Positions 18,156-27,737 of a stretch of DNA of 39,646 nucleotides are shown here, piece by piece. The stretch comes from Stutzerimonas stutzeri (GTDB taxonomy: Bacteria > Pseudomonadota > Gammaproteobacteria > Pseudomonadales > Pseudomonadaceae). Where the stretch lies: NCBI RefSeq assembly GCF_000935215.1, contig NZ_JXXD01000112.1:1-39646 (forward strand), read 5' to 3'. Below the pieces are notes generated by a model that saw only the letters and a list, made by a program, of their open reading frames with translations, did not search any database and was not told where the DNA came from. The position numbers were made by a program, and so were the translations under genes. How positions within the stretch are numbered: the first letter of the stretch is position 1; each line of letters begins with the position of its first letter.

Positions 18156-18623
18156 TCAGGCCGGAGCAGCCGCCTGCTTGTGCGCGGTATGCAGCACCTC
18201 GATCAGGCAGTCTTCCAGCTCGAACCGCTCATGCAACAGCTGACCGAGTTTCTTGAGCTCATCGGCCAAGCCCGGGCTACCCAGGCAATCGCCCTTCTCG
18301 CAACGATCGTTGAAGCCCAGCGAGACCTGGGTGATGGTTTCGATACGCGGATAGATCTGCTTGGCCAGTTCGATGGCGCGAGCATCACCGAAGGCTTCGG
18401 CCTCGGCGAGCAGTTGTTCATAGATTTCGAAGTGGCCGGCAGAGACGTAGTCGACCAGATATTCGCAAAACCGCTGCAGGGCCTGGCGAGCGGCGGCATC
18501 GTCACGCTCGGTATGCAGCCCGTCGTACGCATTGATAAGCGCGTGGCGCTCGTTCAACCAACGGTCGATCAGCAGATGTACACCACCCCAGCGTTCTTGG
18601 GCATTCCGACAGCTCTCGAGCAT
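18156..18623 (-). CDS. algQ: AlgQ/Rsd anti-sigma-70 factor
   Basis: AlgQ is the Pseudomonas orthologue of Rsd, which binds region 4 of sigma-70 and shifts RNA polymerase toward alternative sigma factors; in P. aeruginosa it affects alginate and siderophore expression. The 155-residue all-helical protein begins [23 protein letters not shown], the family N-terminus, with [16 protein letters not shown] and [15 protein letters not shown] later. The ATG at 18623 has GAGG five bases upstream. It lies between dsbB and algP, as in other pseudomonads. Confidence 0.95.
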   Translation of the reverse strand: MLESCRNAQERWGGVHLLIDRWLNERHALINAYDGLHTERDDAAARQALQRFCEYLVDYVSAGHFEIYEQLLAEAEAFGDARAIELAKQIYPRIETITQVSLGFNDRCEKGDCLGSPGLADELKKLGQLLHERFELEDCLIEVLHTAHKQAAAPA

Positions 18624-18882
18624 GATGACCTCACTTCCCTAATCGATGTTGCTTTACGCCATTCCGAGACGTTTTTGTCTTTCGGTATCGGCCTTTGGGT
18701 GAGTGACGGTGACGAGTGGCAAGAATCCGTCACCGCACGAGCAGACTATGCCGCGCTGCTCGAAGCATCAAGCAAAATGCCGACGAATCTTGCGAGCGCA
18801 GCGGCACCGGGTGGATGCCGCACGTCGAGAAGAAGACCGCACAAGCGTGACGGGAGTTCGCCGGGGGAAGGTAAAGATCGGT
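18624..18882. other. Intergenic region between dsbB and algQ
   Basis: These 259 bases hold no supported gene and should contain the algQ promoter. I see no good -35/-10 pair; a short direct repeat GTGACGGTGAC is present near 18704-18714 on the plus strand. Confidence 0.4.
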
Positions 18883-19374
18883 TCAGTCGCGACGCAACAG
18901 TTGCCACGCACAGACGATGGCCATGCCGATGAAGCCCAGCAGGCTCCACTCGGGGATGCTCAGGCCGAGCATGGTCCAGCTCACCTCGGCGCACTCGGCG
19001 GTACCGTGCAGCACCAGCCGCGCGATCTCCTGAAACGGCAACGCCTCCATCATGTATTCCAGGCTCGGCAGGCAGCTCGGCAGCTGATCGGCAGGCACGC
19101 TCTGCAACCAGATCTGGCGAATCGCCGTGGCCGCGCCGGCAGCCACGAAGAGCAGGGCGAAACCGGAGTAGATACGCCGCCCCGTCTTCGCCGGCCCGTG
19201 AATCGCCGCCGCCAGGCAGATCAGGCCGAAACCGATGACGCAGATACGCTGAACTATGCACAGTGGACAAGGCGCAAGCCCCATCACGTGCTCCATGTAG
19301 AGCGCGATGGCAATCAACAAGGCGCTGCCCAGAGAGGCGACAGCGAACAGGGAACGGGGGCTGGCCAGGCGCAT
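18883..19374 (-). CDS. dsbB: Disulfide bond formation protein DsbB
   Basis: DsbB is an inner-membrane quinone oxidoreductase that re-oxidises periplasmic DsbA. This 163-residue protein has four membrane helices. The quinone-proximal pair is C36/C39 in PCPLC and the second periplasmic pair is C101 (SCLPS) and C128 (AECAE). The ATG at 19374 has GGAG five bases upstream. It lies between hemY and algQ; in P. aeruginosa the gene at this place is called dsbH and is one of two DsbB paralogues, so another copy may exist outside the window. Confidence 0.94.
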   Translation of the reverse strand: MRLASPRSLFAVASLGSALLIAIALYMEHVMGLAPCPLCIVQRICVIGFGLICLAAAIHGPAKTGRRIYSGFALLFVAAGAATAIRQIWLQSVPADQLPSCLPSLEYMMEALPFQEIARLVLHGTAECAEVSWTMLGLSIPEWSLLGFIGMAIVCAWQLLRRD

Positions 19375-19448
19375 GATGGCTCCACTAGCTGGAAAAGTTC
19401 GCTACGGTAGTGGAAACGTCTATAGGCTTACAAGCCGCGCGGCAGCGT

Positions 19449-19472
19449 CAGGCCCGCCACATGGCGGACCTG
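19449..19472 (-). terminator. Hairpin downstream of hemY
   Basis: A 10-bp stem (CAGGYCCGCC type) with an ATGT loop begins about ten bases after the hemY stop and contains one G-T wobble when read as minus-strand RNA. No T run follows, so it may stabilise the 3' end or end transcription only partly. Confidence 0.4.
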
Positions 19473-19481
19473 ACTAACCGA

Positions 19482-20702
19482 TCACAAGGTGGCCGGGAGA
19501 TTGCGATCAAGCAGAACCACGCCCTGCTGGAATAGCCGATTGCTGCTTTCGGTATCACCCAGCTGAGCCAGCAGCCGCGCCAGCTCGGCACAGGTTTCCG
19601 GACGATGATCGAAGCGCAGACTCGCTTCCAGGTAATCACGCGCCTTGCCCCACAGCTCGTTGCGCAGACTGATCCGCCCCAGCGCCAGCAGCAGCACCGG
19701 GTTCTGTGGATGACCCTTGAGCCAGCCTTCGGCGTGTGCGAGCTGGCGCGCCGGATCGCGGCCCTGCACCCTTCCATAGCGTTCGACCAGGCGATCATCG
19801 AACTGGCGTTTGATCGCCGTGTAGAGCACCTCTTCGGCCTTCACCTGGGCGCCGAGACGAGCGAGCCCGTCAGCATAGCCGCGCACCACCAATGGCTCGC
19901 CGCGCAGCGCGCTGGGCACAGTCTGCCAGCGCTGGTTCAGCGCTTCGAGGCTGGTCTCGGCAGGCAGTTCGGACGGCTGACCGGCCTGTTCCACCGCAGC
20001 AGTCCAGGCCAGCACTTCCAACTCGTTCAGGCGTGCCGGTGGCAGCACGCGGTGCTTGCGCAGCTCCGGCAGCAACCGGCACAGCGCCGACCAGTCCTCC
20101 AGCTGCACGTAGAGTTGCTGGAGCAAGGTAAGAACGTAAGGGTGACGCGGATGGTCGTTTTGCAGTTCACCAAGCGATGCGCGCGCCTCGACATACTGGC
20201 CGCGGGCGATCTGCAGCTGCGCCTGCGTCAGGCCGATCGCCAGCGCCGCCTCGGGCTCGCGCTCGCGCGCCTTCTGCAGCAGCTCGTCGCTCTGCGCATA
20301 TTCACCCAGCTCATTGGCTGCGCGCGCAGCACCCAGGTAATGCACCAGCGGCTGCTGATCCTTTTCTGCCGCCAACTGCAGATGCCCCAGCGCCGGCGCC
20401 CACTGCCCCTCGGCAAGCTCGCGCAACCCGCGGCGAGAAGCCTTCTCCACCCGCCGGGCGCGGTGCCGGCGCGACCAGGGGTTGACCAGCGCCCCGGAGA
20501 CCTGCAGCAGCCCGAGCAACCAGTGCACCACCATGGCCACCAGCCAGAGGCAGGCGACCAGTGCGAGGAATACCCAGAAGCTGGATTCGTAGCGGAACTG
20601 GTCGTAGGTGATCAGCACGTAGCCGGCACTCTGGCTGATTGCCCAGCCGAGAAAGCCCGCGATCGCCAGCAGAAGGATGAATACAAGAGCCAGACGTTTC
20701 AT
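19482..20702 (-). CDS. hemY: HemY, TPR membrane protein of the heme operon
   Basis: HemY of the proteobacterial type is not the protoporphyrinogen oxidase of Bacillus; it is a membrane-anchored TPR protein of unsettled role in late heme synthesis. The 406-residue protein has two N-terminal hydrophobic helices (about 3-24 and 42-68) followed by a basic stretch (SRRHRARRVEKASRRGLREL) and TPR-like helical repeats to the end, for example AQSDELLQKAREREPEAALA. The start overlaps the hemX stop by ATGA. It is the last gene of hemC-hemD-hemX-hemY. Confidence 0.92.
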   Translation of the reverse strand: MKRLALVFILLLAIAGFLGWAISQSAGYVLITYDQFRYESSFWVFLALVACLWLVAMVVHWLLGLLQVSGALVNPWSRRHRARRVEKASRRGLRELAEGQWAPALGHLQLAAEKDQQPLVHYLGAARAANELGEYAQSDELLQKAREREPEAALAIGLTQAQLQIARGQYVEARASLGELQNDHPRHPYVLTLLQQLYVQLEDWSALCRLLPELRKHRVLPPARLNELEVLAWTAAVEQAGQPSELPAETSLEALNQRWQTVPSALRGEPLVVRGYADGLARLGAQVKAEEVLYTAIKRQFDDRLVERYGRVQGRDPARQLAHAEGWLKGHPQNPVLLLALGRISLRNELWGKARDYLEASLRFDHRPETCAELARLLAQLGDTESSNRLFQQGVVLLDRNLPATL

Positions 20703-21892
20703 GTGCGCTGAGCCTCCTGCGCCTCATTCTCGACCTCGGGCTCAGCCGGCGAATCTGAGGATTCAGACGATTCCGGCGCTTGCGCCTCATCGCCGCGCTC
20801 ACGCTTCTGCACGTAGCCCTGCAGCGCCTGCAATGCTGGCGCGAGATCAGGCAGGGTCACCTCCACCTCGCGCCGTGACAGCTCGTCGAGACGCTTGCGC
20901 AGGCCACTCGCCTGGCCATTGTCTTCGCTGAAGTGATCCTCTAGCACAGAGCTGGCCTGCTCCAGCGACTGCCGGTAGACCTCGGCATTGCCATTGAGCA
21001 CCGCCCACTGGGCCTGCTCGATGGCCAGCGACAGGGCCAGTCGCACCTGTCCCAGGGTCTGTCCGGCGAGCAGCGGCTTGACGTCACCGCTGGCATCGAA
21101 CTCCACACGCACATAGCGCGTCAGCTCGTTCAGCCAGCGCTGCCAGCGGCTGTCCTGCGCGCTTTCCGACTGCGCCTCGCCATTGACGAATTCCGGTGCC
21201 AGTGCGCTGAGCTGAGCGGTCTGCCCGCGCAAGGCGCCGAGCTGCAGAAACAGCCCGGTGCGATCGAGCTCCGGCAGGCTGCGCAGGGCCTCGAGCCCTT
21301 CCAGCAGTTTCTGCCGCGTGCTGTAGGCACCGGGATCGTCCTGTTTCTGCAGAATCAGGTCAGCTTCGTGCACCAGCATCTCGGCGCTGTTCACGTCCTG
21401 CATGGCCGAGAGCTGCAGCATTGCCATGCGCAGCAGGTGTTCGGCCTCGGCCAGGCGCCACTCTTCGCGACTGGCACCGAGCACCTGCTCGACACGCCCG
21501 GAAAGGCGCTGTTGATCGCTCTGCAATGCCGCCAGCAAGCGCCGCCGCTCCTCCAGCTCGCTAGCCGAAGGCAGCTGCTCCAGCCGGCCCAGACGTGCCG
21601 CCAGCTCACGCTCACGCTCGGCCAGCTGGCGAGTCTTCTCATCGGCACTCTGCAGGGCTTCGAGCTGACGATCCTCGTCGGCGCCAAGCTGCTGCAGCTG
21701 CCAGACGCCATAGCCGCCAAGCGCCACACCGCCCAGCCCGACCAGCAGCGCCAGAGCCGCAAGAGACTTCCCGCCACCGCTGGACGCCGGCCTGGATGGC
21801 ACAGGCTTGGCGGGTTTGACCGGATCAACAGCGGGGGTCGGCTCACTGGCGGGGGGTTGCAGCGGTTCTTTCTTGGAATCTGCTTCGCTCAC
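20699..21892 (-). CDS. hemX: HemX, membrane protein of the heme operon
   Basis: HemX of gammaproteobacteria is a single-span inner-membrane protein encoded with hemC and hemD; it was once called uroporphyrinogen III methyltransferase, but this lacks the SUMT domain, so that name should not be used. The 397-residue protein has a proline-rich cytoplasmic N-terminus (about 1-45), one membrane helix (SLAALALLVGLGGVALGGYG), then a long periplasmic coiled-coil/helical region, with an acidic C-terminal tail (ESSESSDSPAEPEVENEAQE). I chose the GTG at 21892, with AGGA seven bases upstream; no in-frame ATG is near. It begins 16 bases after hemD and overlaps hemY by four bases. Confidence 0.9.
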   Translation of the reverse strand: MSEADSKKEPLQPPASEPTPAVDPVKPAKPVPSRPASSGGGKSLAALALLVGLGGVALGGYGVWQLQQLGADEDRQLEALQSADEKTRQLAERERELAARLGRLEQLPSASELEERRRLLAALQSDQQRLSGRVEQVLGASREEWRLAEAEHLLRMAMLQLSAMQDVNSAEMLVHEADLILQKQDDPGAYSTRQKLLEGLEALRSLPELDRTGLFLQLGALRGQTAQLSALAPEFVNGEAQSESAQDSRWQRWLNELTRYVRVEFDASGDVKPLLAGQTLGQVRLALSLAIEQAQWAVLNGNAEVYRQSLEQASSVLEDHFSEDNGQASGLRKRLDELSRREVEVTLPDLAPALQALQGYVQKRERGDEAQAPESSESSDSPAEPEVENEAQEAQRT

Positions 21893-21908
21893 GTTTCCAT
21901 CCTTTGCT

Positions 21909-22679
21909 TCAGGAGGCAGGCACCGCGGTTTCCCGCAACGCCGCCAGCAAGGCCGCGACGCTGGCGCCACGGCAATCCACAATTCGTTTGGCGCCCAACT
22001 GCCGAGCCATCTCCGCTACCCGCGGACTGGGTACGAACAAGGGTAGCTCAAGCATTTCGGGCCAGGTATCGGCCGCCAGCTCACGCAGCGACAGCAAACC
22101 CTGCCCACTGCTGACCACCAGGCCGTTGAGCCGTTCCGAGCGGAGCGTGGCGGCGAGTGTTCCCGCGAGGTAATCGGGAAGGTAGCGCCGGTACAGCTCG
22201 AGGATATCCACCTGCACCCCGCGCGCGCGCAATGTCTCGGCGAGCAGCTCGCGGCCGCCCTCCCCACGCAGGATCAGCACCTTCGGATCGGGTCGGGCCA
22301 ACGCCTCACCGAGCCGCGGCAGCGCCAGCAGCGCCTCGCTGTCGTCGCCGCGCTCCGGCCAGCTGGCGTCCAGTCCGTAGTCGGCGAGTATCGCGCCGGT
22401 AGCGGCACCGACGCTGAACCAGGCTGGGCCGAGCGGAGGTTGCGGCCAATAGCGATCGAGTAGCTCGATACCCAGCCGGGCCGCCGGCTTGCTGACCACA
22501 ATGACCGCGCAGTAGCGATCCAGCTCGAGAACCGTCGCGCGCTGCTCGGCGGTTTCCGGCAAGGGTTCGATCGCAAGCAGCGGCAGGCTGGCACTGTGAA
22601 TCCCGGCTTCAGCCAGTACGTCCGCAACCGCGCCGCACTCCTCGGCCGGCCGGGTCAGCAGCAGGCGCCAGCCGGTCAC
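21909..22679 (-). CDS. hemD: Uroporphyrinogen-III synthase
   Basis: HemD cyclises hydroxymethylbilane with inversion of ring D to uroporphyrinogen III. HemD sequences diverge strongly, but the two-domain alpha/beta pattern is clear: an N-terminal [23 protein letters not shown] in the middle, [29 protein letters not shown], and SSGQGLLSL and [15 protein letters not shown] in the C-terminal part. The GTG at 22679 overlaps the hemC stop as GTGA, indicating coupling, and gives 256 residues. The open frame upstream lies inside hemC. Confidence 0.94.
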   Translation of the reverse strand: MTGWRLLLTRPAEECGAVADVLAEAGIHSASLPLLAIEPLPETAEQRATVLELDRYCAVIVVSKPAARLGIELLDRYWPQPPLGPAWFSVGAATGAILADYGLDASWPERGDDSEALLALPRLGEALARPDPKVLILRGEGGRELLAETLRARGVQVDILELYRRYLPDYLAGTLAATLRSERLNGLVVSSGQGLLSLRELAADTWPEMLELPLFVPSPRVAEMARQLGAKRIVDCRGASVAALLAALRETAVPAS

Positions 22680-23614
22680 GCGTGACCAGCCTCGCCGTAG
22701 ACTGCCTGGAGAATCTGCTCCGCGCCCTGATCCAGCAGCGCTTCGGCAACCTGCACACCCAACGCCTCGGCATCGGCGGCGGGCGCACGGCCCTCGGCGC
22801 GCAGCAGCACGGTGCCGTCCGGCTGGCCGACCAATCCGCGCAACCACAGCTGGTCGCCTTCGAGCACCGCGTAACAGGCGATCGGCACCTGGCAGCCGCC
22901 GTTCAAGCGCTTGTTCAAGGCGCGCTCGGCGACGACACGTGTCGCGGTCGGCGCGTGGTTCAGGCATTCCAGCAGCGCATGCAGTTCGCTGTCGGTGGTA
23001 CGGCATTCGATGCCGACTGCACCCTGACCGCCGGCCGGCAGGCTCTCGTCGACGCTGATGCTGGAGCGGATGCGTTCACCGAAGCCAAGGCGGATCAGCC
23101 CGGCGGCAGCGAGGATGATGGCGTCGTACTCGCCAGCATCGAGCTTGGCCAGTCGGGTGTTAACGTTTCCGCGCAGGAACTGGATCTTCAGGTCCGGTCG
23201 ACGCGCCAGCAGCTGGGCCTGACGGCGCAGCGACGAGGTGCCGACCACACTGCCGGGCGGCAGCGCATCGAGGTCGTCGAAATGATTGGAGACGAAGGCG
23301 TCGCGCGGGTCTTCACGCTCGCAGATGCAGTACAGGCCCAGCCCTTCGGGAAACTCCATCGGCACATCCTTCATGGAGTGCACGGCGATGTCCGCTTCGT
23401 TCTCCATCAGCGCTGTTTCCAGCTCCTTGACGAACAGGCCCTTGCCGCCGATCTTCGCCAGCGGCGCGTCAAGCAGCTTGTCGCCGCGGCTGACCATCGG
23501 CACCAGGCTGACCTTCAGCCCTGGGTGCGACGCCTCCAGGCGCGCCTTGACGTATTCGGCCTGCCACAGGGCCAGGGCACTCTTGCGGGTAGCGATGCGA
23601 ATTTCGCGAGACAT
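22676..23614 (-). CDS. hemC: Hydroxymethylbilane synthase (porphobilinogen deaminase)
   Basis: HemC polymerises four porphobilinogen units into hydroxymethylbilane on a dipyrromethane cofactor. The 312-residue protein starts [20 protein letters not shown] and has [28 protein letters not shown] and [12 protein letters not shown]. The cofactor-binding cysteine is C241 in [11 protein letters not shown]. The ATG at 23614 is the family start (an in-frame codon two residues upstream is not favoured). It is the first gene of hemC-hemD-hemX-hemY; a promoter-like sequence lies just upstream. Confidence 0.97.
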   Translation of the reverse strand: MSREIRIATRKSALALWQAEYVKARLEASHPGLKVSLVPMVSRGDKLLDAPLAKIGGKGLFVKELETALMENEADIAVHSMKDVPMEFPEGLGLYCICEREDPRDAFVSNHFDDLDALPPGSVVGTSSLRRQAQLLARRPDLKIQFLRGNVNTRLAKLDAGEYDAIILAAAGLIRLGFGERIRSSISVDESLPAGGQGAVGIECRTTDSELHALLECLNHAPTATRVVAERALNKRLNGGCQVPIACYAVLEGDQLWLRGLVGQPDGTVLLRAEGRAPAADAEALGVQVAEALLDQGAEQILQAVYGEAGHA

Positions 23615-23639
23615 GGGCAATTCCAGAACAGTGAATTGC

Positions 23640-23655
23640 CGGCGATGATAACAGG
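23640..23655 (-). promoter_or_regulatory. Candidate extended -10 promoter of hemC
   Basis: The minus strand has TGTTATCAT, an extended -10 (TG-N-TATCAT), 26 bases before the hemC start codon. No good -35 is visible, which is acceptable for extended -10 promoters. The surrounding 16 bases are identical to those upstream of argH at 25726-25741. Confidence 0.45.
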
Positions 23656-23685
23656 CCGGACAACCAGCCTGGGTTGGCCGGAATC

Positions 23686-23710
23686 AAGTAAAAGGTGGTG
23701 TCACGCCACC
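23686..23710 (-). terminator. Candidate terminator of algR
   Basis: On the minus strand GGTGG and CCACC pair around a 7-base loop and are followed by TTTTACTT, 60 bases after the algR stop. The stem is short, so strength is moderate. It separates algZ-algR from hemC. Confidence 0.45.
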
Positions 23711-23769
23711 GCGCCGGCGCCCGCCAGCTGCACGAGCTGACGGCCTCCAACGCAGCGAACCGTACTGGT

Positions 23770-24516
23770 TCAGAGGTTCTGCATCAGCTTGCGCACACCG
23801 GCCACATGGCGACGGCTCACCGTCAGCGCCTCACCCTCGAGCCCCTTGAGGAACAGCTGGAAATGCCCGAGCGGCGTGCGCTGCAGGCGCTCGATACGAT
23901 CACGGAACACCAGCGCGTTGCGGTGAATACGCACGAAGCGCTCGCCGAACTCGTCTTCCAGAGACTTCAACGGCTCGTCCAGCAGCACCTCGCCACCGAT
24001 ATGGCGCAGGGTGACGTACTTGTGGTCGGCGATGAAGTAGATCACGTGGTCCAGCGGAATCAGCTCGATGCCCTTGCGGGTACGCGCGCTGATGTGGGTG
24101 CGAGGCCCGGCACCGGAAACCGCTGCCGGCCGGGTCAACGCAGCGAGCTGCACTCGGTTCGGCCGTTCCGCCTTCTTCAAGGCCTCGGTGAGGTGTTCCG
24201 GGCGCACCGGCTTGACCAGATAGCCAACCGCGCTGACCTGGAAAGCCTCCAGAGCAAATTCATCATGGGCAGTACAAAAGATCACGGCAGGCGGCGCATC
24301 CGTCTCGCAAAGCCTGGCTGCAACCTGCAGGCCATCTAGCCCCGGCATGCGGATATCCAGCAGCACGACATCAGGGCGCAGTTCCTCGATCAGCGTCAGT
24401 GCTTCTTCGCCATTGCTGGCAGCGGGCTCGAGGACACGATAGCCGTCGAGGTCACCTACCAGTCGGCTGAGGCGCTCGCGGGCTAGAGGTTCGTCATCGA
24501 CAATCAGGACATTCAT
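23770..24516 (-). CDS. algR: AlgR, LytTR-type response regulator
   Basis: AlgR is a DNA-binding response regulator controlling alginate, type IV pili (fimU-pilV operon), biofilm and other virulence genes in P. aeruginosa. The 248-residue protein has a receiver domain (1-120) with acidic pocket D7/D8, phospho-acceptor D54 in LLDIRMPG and K in YLVKPV, then a LytTR DNA-binding domain (about 145-248; ISARTRKGIELIPLDHVIYF, ADHKYVTLR, VRIHRNALV). The ATG at 24516 overlaps the algZ stop by ATGA, so it is translationally coupled to its sensor. The length equals that of P. aeruginosa AlgR. Confidence 0.97.
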   Translation of the reverse strand: MNVLIVDDEPLARERLSRLVGDLDGYRVLEPAASNGEEALTLIEELRPDVVLLDIRMPGLDGLQVAARLCETDAPPAVIFCTAHDEFALEAFQVSAVGYLVKPVRPEHLTEALKKAERPNRVQLAALTRPAAVSGAGPRTHISARTRKGIELIPLDHVIYFIADHKYVTLRHIGGEVLLDEPLKSLEDEFGERFVRIHRNALVFRDRIERLQRTPLGHFQLFLKGLEGEALTVSRRHVAGVRKLMQNL

Positions 24517-25571
24517 ATAGATCTGGCTTCCTGCGTTTGTCTCGCACATGGATAGCGTAGACATGTGTAATGGCGGCCTTCACGGCGCTCCACGCTGAGA
24601 CTCGCTAGCGGACCGAAAAGTGCCGCTAATCGTGCGTCGATGTTCTGCAGACCCTGCCGTGTCCCGCGTGAAGCCTGCGCTTGAGCGGTTTCGTCGAAGG
24701 GGTTGCTGACCACCAACTGAAACACGCCATCGACATAATCGGCGGTTACGCTCACCACACCTCCCTCGATACGGGGCTGGATGCCATACACCAGCGCATT
24801 CTCCAGCAACGGTTGCAGCGTCAGCTGCGGAATCGGCAGATCGTCCGGTACGCCGGCGACCTGCCAGTCCATCTGTAGACGGTCGCCCAGGCGATATTGT
24901 TCGATCGACAGGTAGCGCCGCGACAACTCCAGCTCCTCGCTCCAGGCCACCAACGTGCCGGGCCGCGCCAGGCTGGCACGGAACAGGTCCGACAGATCCA
25001 GCACCGCCTGCTCGGCCTTGACCGGATCGCTGGCCACCAGTGCGGCGATGCTGTTGAGGCTGTTGAACAGGAAATGCGGACGGATGCGTGCCTGCAGCGA
25101 CTCGATCCGTGCCCGCAGTTCGGCCTGCTCCTGGCGGCGCCACTGACTCTGCAGATAGAAATAGCGTAGCAACAGCCCGGACATGATCAGGCTGATCAGC
25201 GCGTGACGCAGGTAGAGATTGACCTCCCCGTCGCGCGAAAGCGGGCCGCCGAGCTGGTAGATATCGGCCACCGCGGTGCAGGCCAGGGTCAGCCCGACCA
25301 CCAGCGCGCAGCAGGCCAGCCCGGCGAAGGCAGTACGCAGACGCGCCAGCACGGGCCGCAGCAGACACATGGTGCCGGCCGAGAGCAGCACGATCCACTG
25401 CACGAACAACGACGTCAGCGCCAGCCGCATCCAGTCAAAGCCCGGCTGCATCGGCTCAGCCAGCACTAGCACGAACACCAGCAACTCGGCGAGCAGGACC
25501 AGGCCAAGCAAGGCATCGGGCTGGCACAGCTCGGGGACGAAGAAGTCATCGGATACGGCAGTGGATTTCAC
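24513..25571 (-). CDS. algZ: AlgZ/FimS sensor histidine kinase
   Basis: Partner of AlgR; a LytS/YehU-type (His_kinase, PF06580) membrane kinase without the classic H-box. The 352-residue protein has four to five hydrophobic segments (about 20-140), then the kinase dimerisation motif [14 protein letters not shown] with the likely phospho-histidine H166, an N-box [12 protein letters not shown] and a G-box-like [14 protein letters not shown] near the end. The GTG at 25571 (protein [15 protein letters not shown]) is my start choice; AGG lies about a dozen bases upstream and no better codon is near, but the frame is open further upstream, so the start is uncertain. It is divergent from argH. Confidence 0.93.
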   Translation of the reverse strand: MKSTAVSDDFFVPELCQPDALLGLVLLAELLVFVLVLAEPMQPGFDWMRLALTSLFVQWIVLLSAGTMCLLRPVLARLRTAFAGLACCALVVGLTLACTAVADIYQLGGPLSRDGEVNLYLRHALISLIMSGLLLRYFYLQSQWRRQEQAELRARIESLQARIRPHFLFNSLNSIAALVASDPVKAEQAVLDLSDLFRASLARPGTLVAWSEELELSRRYLSIEQYRLGDRLQMDWQVAGVPDDLPIPQLTLQPLLENALVYGIQPRIEGGVVSVTADYVDGVFQLVVSNPFDETAQAQASRGTRQGLQNIDARLAALFGPLASLSVERREGRHYTCLRYPCARQTQEARSI

Positions 25572-25708
25572 GCGCTTCAGCCTGTGGTTTACCTGCCCGG
25601 CAGTTTCCTTGCACACCCGCTCAACGGCAAGCCAGGTGCCGGTCAGCCAAGTGGAATAATCCGGAATTGCCAGCCAGCTCACCCTTCGCCGCCGTAGCGG
25701 CGACGTCC

Positions 25709-25736
25709 CCGACAGCGGCACCATCCCTGTTATCAT
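25709..25736 (+). promoter_or_regulatory. Candidate promoter of argH
   Basis: CCGACA (25709-25714), 16 bases, then TATCAT (25731-25736), preceded by TG to give an extended -10. It lies 41 bases before the argH ATG. The -10 core is part of a 16-base sequence also found upstream of hemC. Confidence 0.45.
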
Positions 25737-25777
25737 CGCCGCCTTTCCTCAGCCTTCGGATTTCAGCGAGCGCATAC

Positions 25778-27172
25778 ATGAGCACCGACAAGACCAACCA
25801 GTCCTGGGGCGGCCGTTTCAGCGAGCCCGTCGACGCCTTCGTCGCCCGATTCACCGCCTCCGTCGAGTTCGACAAGCGCCTCTACCGCCACGACATCATG
25901 GGTTCGATCGCCCATGCGACGATGCTGGAAAAAGCCGGCGTGCTGAACGCCGATGAGCGTGACCAGATCATCGCCAATCTGAAAGACATCCAGGGCGAAA
26001 TCGAAGCCGGCACCTTCGACTGGCGCGTCGACCTGGAAGACGTGCACATGAACATCGAAGCACGCCTGACCGACCGCATCGGAGTGACCGGCAAGAAGCT
26101 GCACACCGGCCGCTCGCGCAACGACCAGGTCGCCACCGACATCCGCCTGTGGCTGCGTGACGAAATCGACCTGATCCTCGGCGAAATCACCCGTCTTCAA
26201 GAAGGCCTGCTGGGTCTGGCGGAAGCCGAAGCGGACACCATCATGCCCGGCTTCACCCACCTGCAGACCGCGCAGCCGGTGACCTTCGGCCACCATCTGC
26301 TGGCCTGGTTCGAGATGCTTAGCCGCGACTACGAGCGCCTGGTCGACTGCCGCAAGCGCACCAACCGCATGCCGCTGGGTTCGGCCGCACTGGCCGGCAC
26401 CACCTATCCGATCCAGCGGGAGATCACCTGCGAACTGCTGGGTTTCGAAGCGATCTCCGGCAACTCGCTGGATGGCGTGTCCGATCGCGATTTCGCCATC
26501 GAATTCTGTGCCGCCGCCTCGGTGGCGATGATGCACCTGTCGCGCTTCTCCGAAGAGCTGGTGCTCTGGACCAGCGCTCAGTTCCAGTTCATCGACCTGC
26601 CGGATCGCTTCTGCACCGGCTCCTCGATCATGCCGCAGAAGAAGAACCCGGACGTACCCGAGCTGGTGCGCGGCAAGACCGGCCGCGTATTTGGCGCGCT
26701 GGCAGGCCTTCTGGTGCTGATGAAGGGCCAGCCGCTGGCCTACAACAAGGACAACCAGGAAGACAAGGAGCCGCTGTTCGACGCCGCCGACACCCTGCGC
26801 GACAGCCTGCGAGCTTTCGCCGACATGGTCCCGGCGATCAAACCCAGGCGCGAAATCATGCGCGAAGCGGCGCTGCGCGGCTTCTCCACCGCGACGGACC
26901 TGGCCGATTACCTGGTGCGCAAGGGCCTGCCCTTCCGCGACTGCCACGAGATCGTCGGCCACGCAGTGAAGTACGGCGTGCAGACCGGCAAGGACCTGGC
27001 CGAGATGAGCCTCGACGAGCTGCGCCAATTCAGCGACCAGATCACTGACGACGTGTTCGCCGTGCTGACCCTGGAAGGTTCGGTCAACGCCCGCGACCAT
27101 ATCGGCGGCACCGCGCCGAACCAGGTGCGCGCCGCGGTGGCTCGTGGCAAGAATCTGCTGGCGACCAGATGA
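25778..27172 (+). CDS. argH: Argininosuccinate lyase
   Basis: ArgH cleaves argininosuccinate to arginine and fumarate, the last step of arginine synthesis; homotetramer of the fumarase/aspartase superfamily. The 464-residue protein has WGGRF at 10-14, [12 protein letters not shown] at 110-121, the catalytic-region THLQ with H161, and the superfamily signature [11 protein letters not shown] at 281-291. The ATG at 25778 is the family start; an upstream open extension is unrelated. Its stop overlaps the start of the next gene by ATGA. Confidence 0.97.
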   Translation: MSTDKTNQSWGGRFSEPVDAFVARFTASVEFDKRLYRHDIMGSIAHATMLEKAGVLNADERDQIIANLKDIQGEIEAGTFDWRVDLEDVHMNIEARLTDRIGVTGKKLHTGRSRNDQVATDIRLWLRDEIDLILGEITRLQEGLLGLAEAEADTIMPGFTHLQTAQPVTFGHHLLAWFEMLSRDYERLVDCRKRTNRMPLGSAALAGTTYPIQREITCELLGFEAISGNSLDGVSDRDFAIEFCAAASVAMMHLSRFSEELVLWTSAQFQFIDLPDRFCTGSSIMPQKKNPDVPELVRGKTGRVFGALAGLLVLMKGQPLAYNKDNQEDKEPLFDAADTLRDSLRAFADMVPAIKPRREIMREAALRGFSTATDLADYLVRKGLPFRDCHEIVGHAVKYGVQTGKDLAEMSLDELRQFSDQITDDVFAVLTLEGSVNARDHIGGTAPNQVRAAVARGKNLLATR

Positions 27173-27714
27173 TCACGTCTGGCCGCCGTATTTCGGTGGT
27201 CGGCTGTTCAGGTGCCGGCAAGACCATGCTGTCGCGCCGTCTGGCGCAGCAGCTCGGTTATCGCCATATCGAGCTGGATGCCCTGTTCCATCAACCGGGC
27301 TGGCAGCCGTTGCCCACCGAGCAGTTTCAGCAGGCGACCCGTGATGCGCTGCAGGGCGACGGCTGGGTCGCAGAAGGCAATTATTCGGCGGTGCGCCCGT
27401 TGGTGCGAGAGCGCTCGGACATGGTGATCTGGCTGGATCTGCCACGCCACAAGGTAATGCGCCAGGTCATCTGGCGCACCCTCCGACGCCTGGCCTGCCG
27501 TGAGGAGTTGTGGAATGGCAACCGCGAGCGCTGGAGCAATTTATTCAAATTGAACCCACGCCAATCCATCCTGGCCTGGTCGTGGACCCGCCACCCGGTT
27601 TACCGGCAGCGCTACGCCGAGGAAATGCGTAACGCACCGCCATCCTGCCAATACCTACGACTGGACTCACGGCATGCCATCAACGCCTTTCTGGCAAACC
27701 TGTCGTCCCGTTAA
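27169..27714 (+). CDS. P-loop kinase-like protein (adenylate kinase/FlaR-type)
   Basis: A 181-residue P-loop NTPase of the group often annotated as topology modulation protein or adenylate kinase-like. Walker A is GCSGAGKT near residues 12-19, followed by [22 protein letters not shown] and [20 protein letters not shown], the conserved blocks of this family, and a basic lid-like region with NRERWSNLF. The phosphate acceptor is unknown and the FlaR/DNA topology label comes from an old assignment that should not be trusted. It is coupled to argH by a four-base overlap, though no link to arginine metabolism is evident. Confidence 0.85.
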   Translation: MITSGRRISVVGCSGAGKTMLSRRLAQQLGYRHIELDALFHQPGWQPLPTEQFQQATRDALQGDGWVAEGNYSAVRPLVRERSDMVIWLDLPRHKVMRQVIWRTLRRLACREELWNGNRERWSNLFKLNPRQSILAWSWTRHPVYRQRYAEEMRNAPPSCQYLRLDSRHAINAFLANLSSR

Positions 27715-27737
27715 ACCTTATTGAGGGCCAGCCTGTA

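Noticed and set aside
21887-21898. Three-codon frame ATG-GAA-ACG-TGA overlapping the hemX GTG start
   Set aside because: It could be a minimal upstream frame, but such strings are common and no conservation can be shown here.
25763-27100. 445-codon minus-strand frame opposite argH
   Set aside because: ArgH is certain on the plus strand; the antisense frame is a codon-bias shadow.
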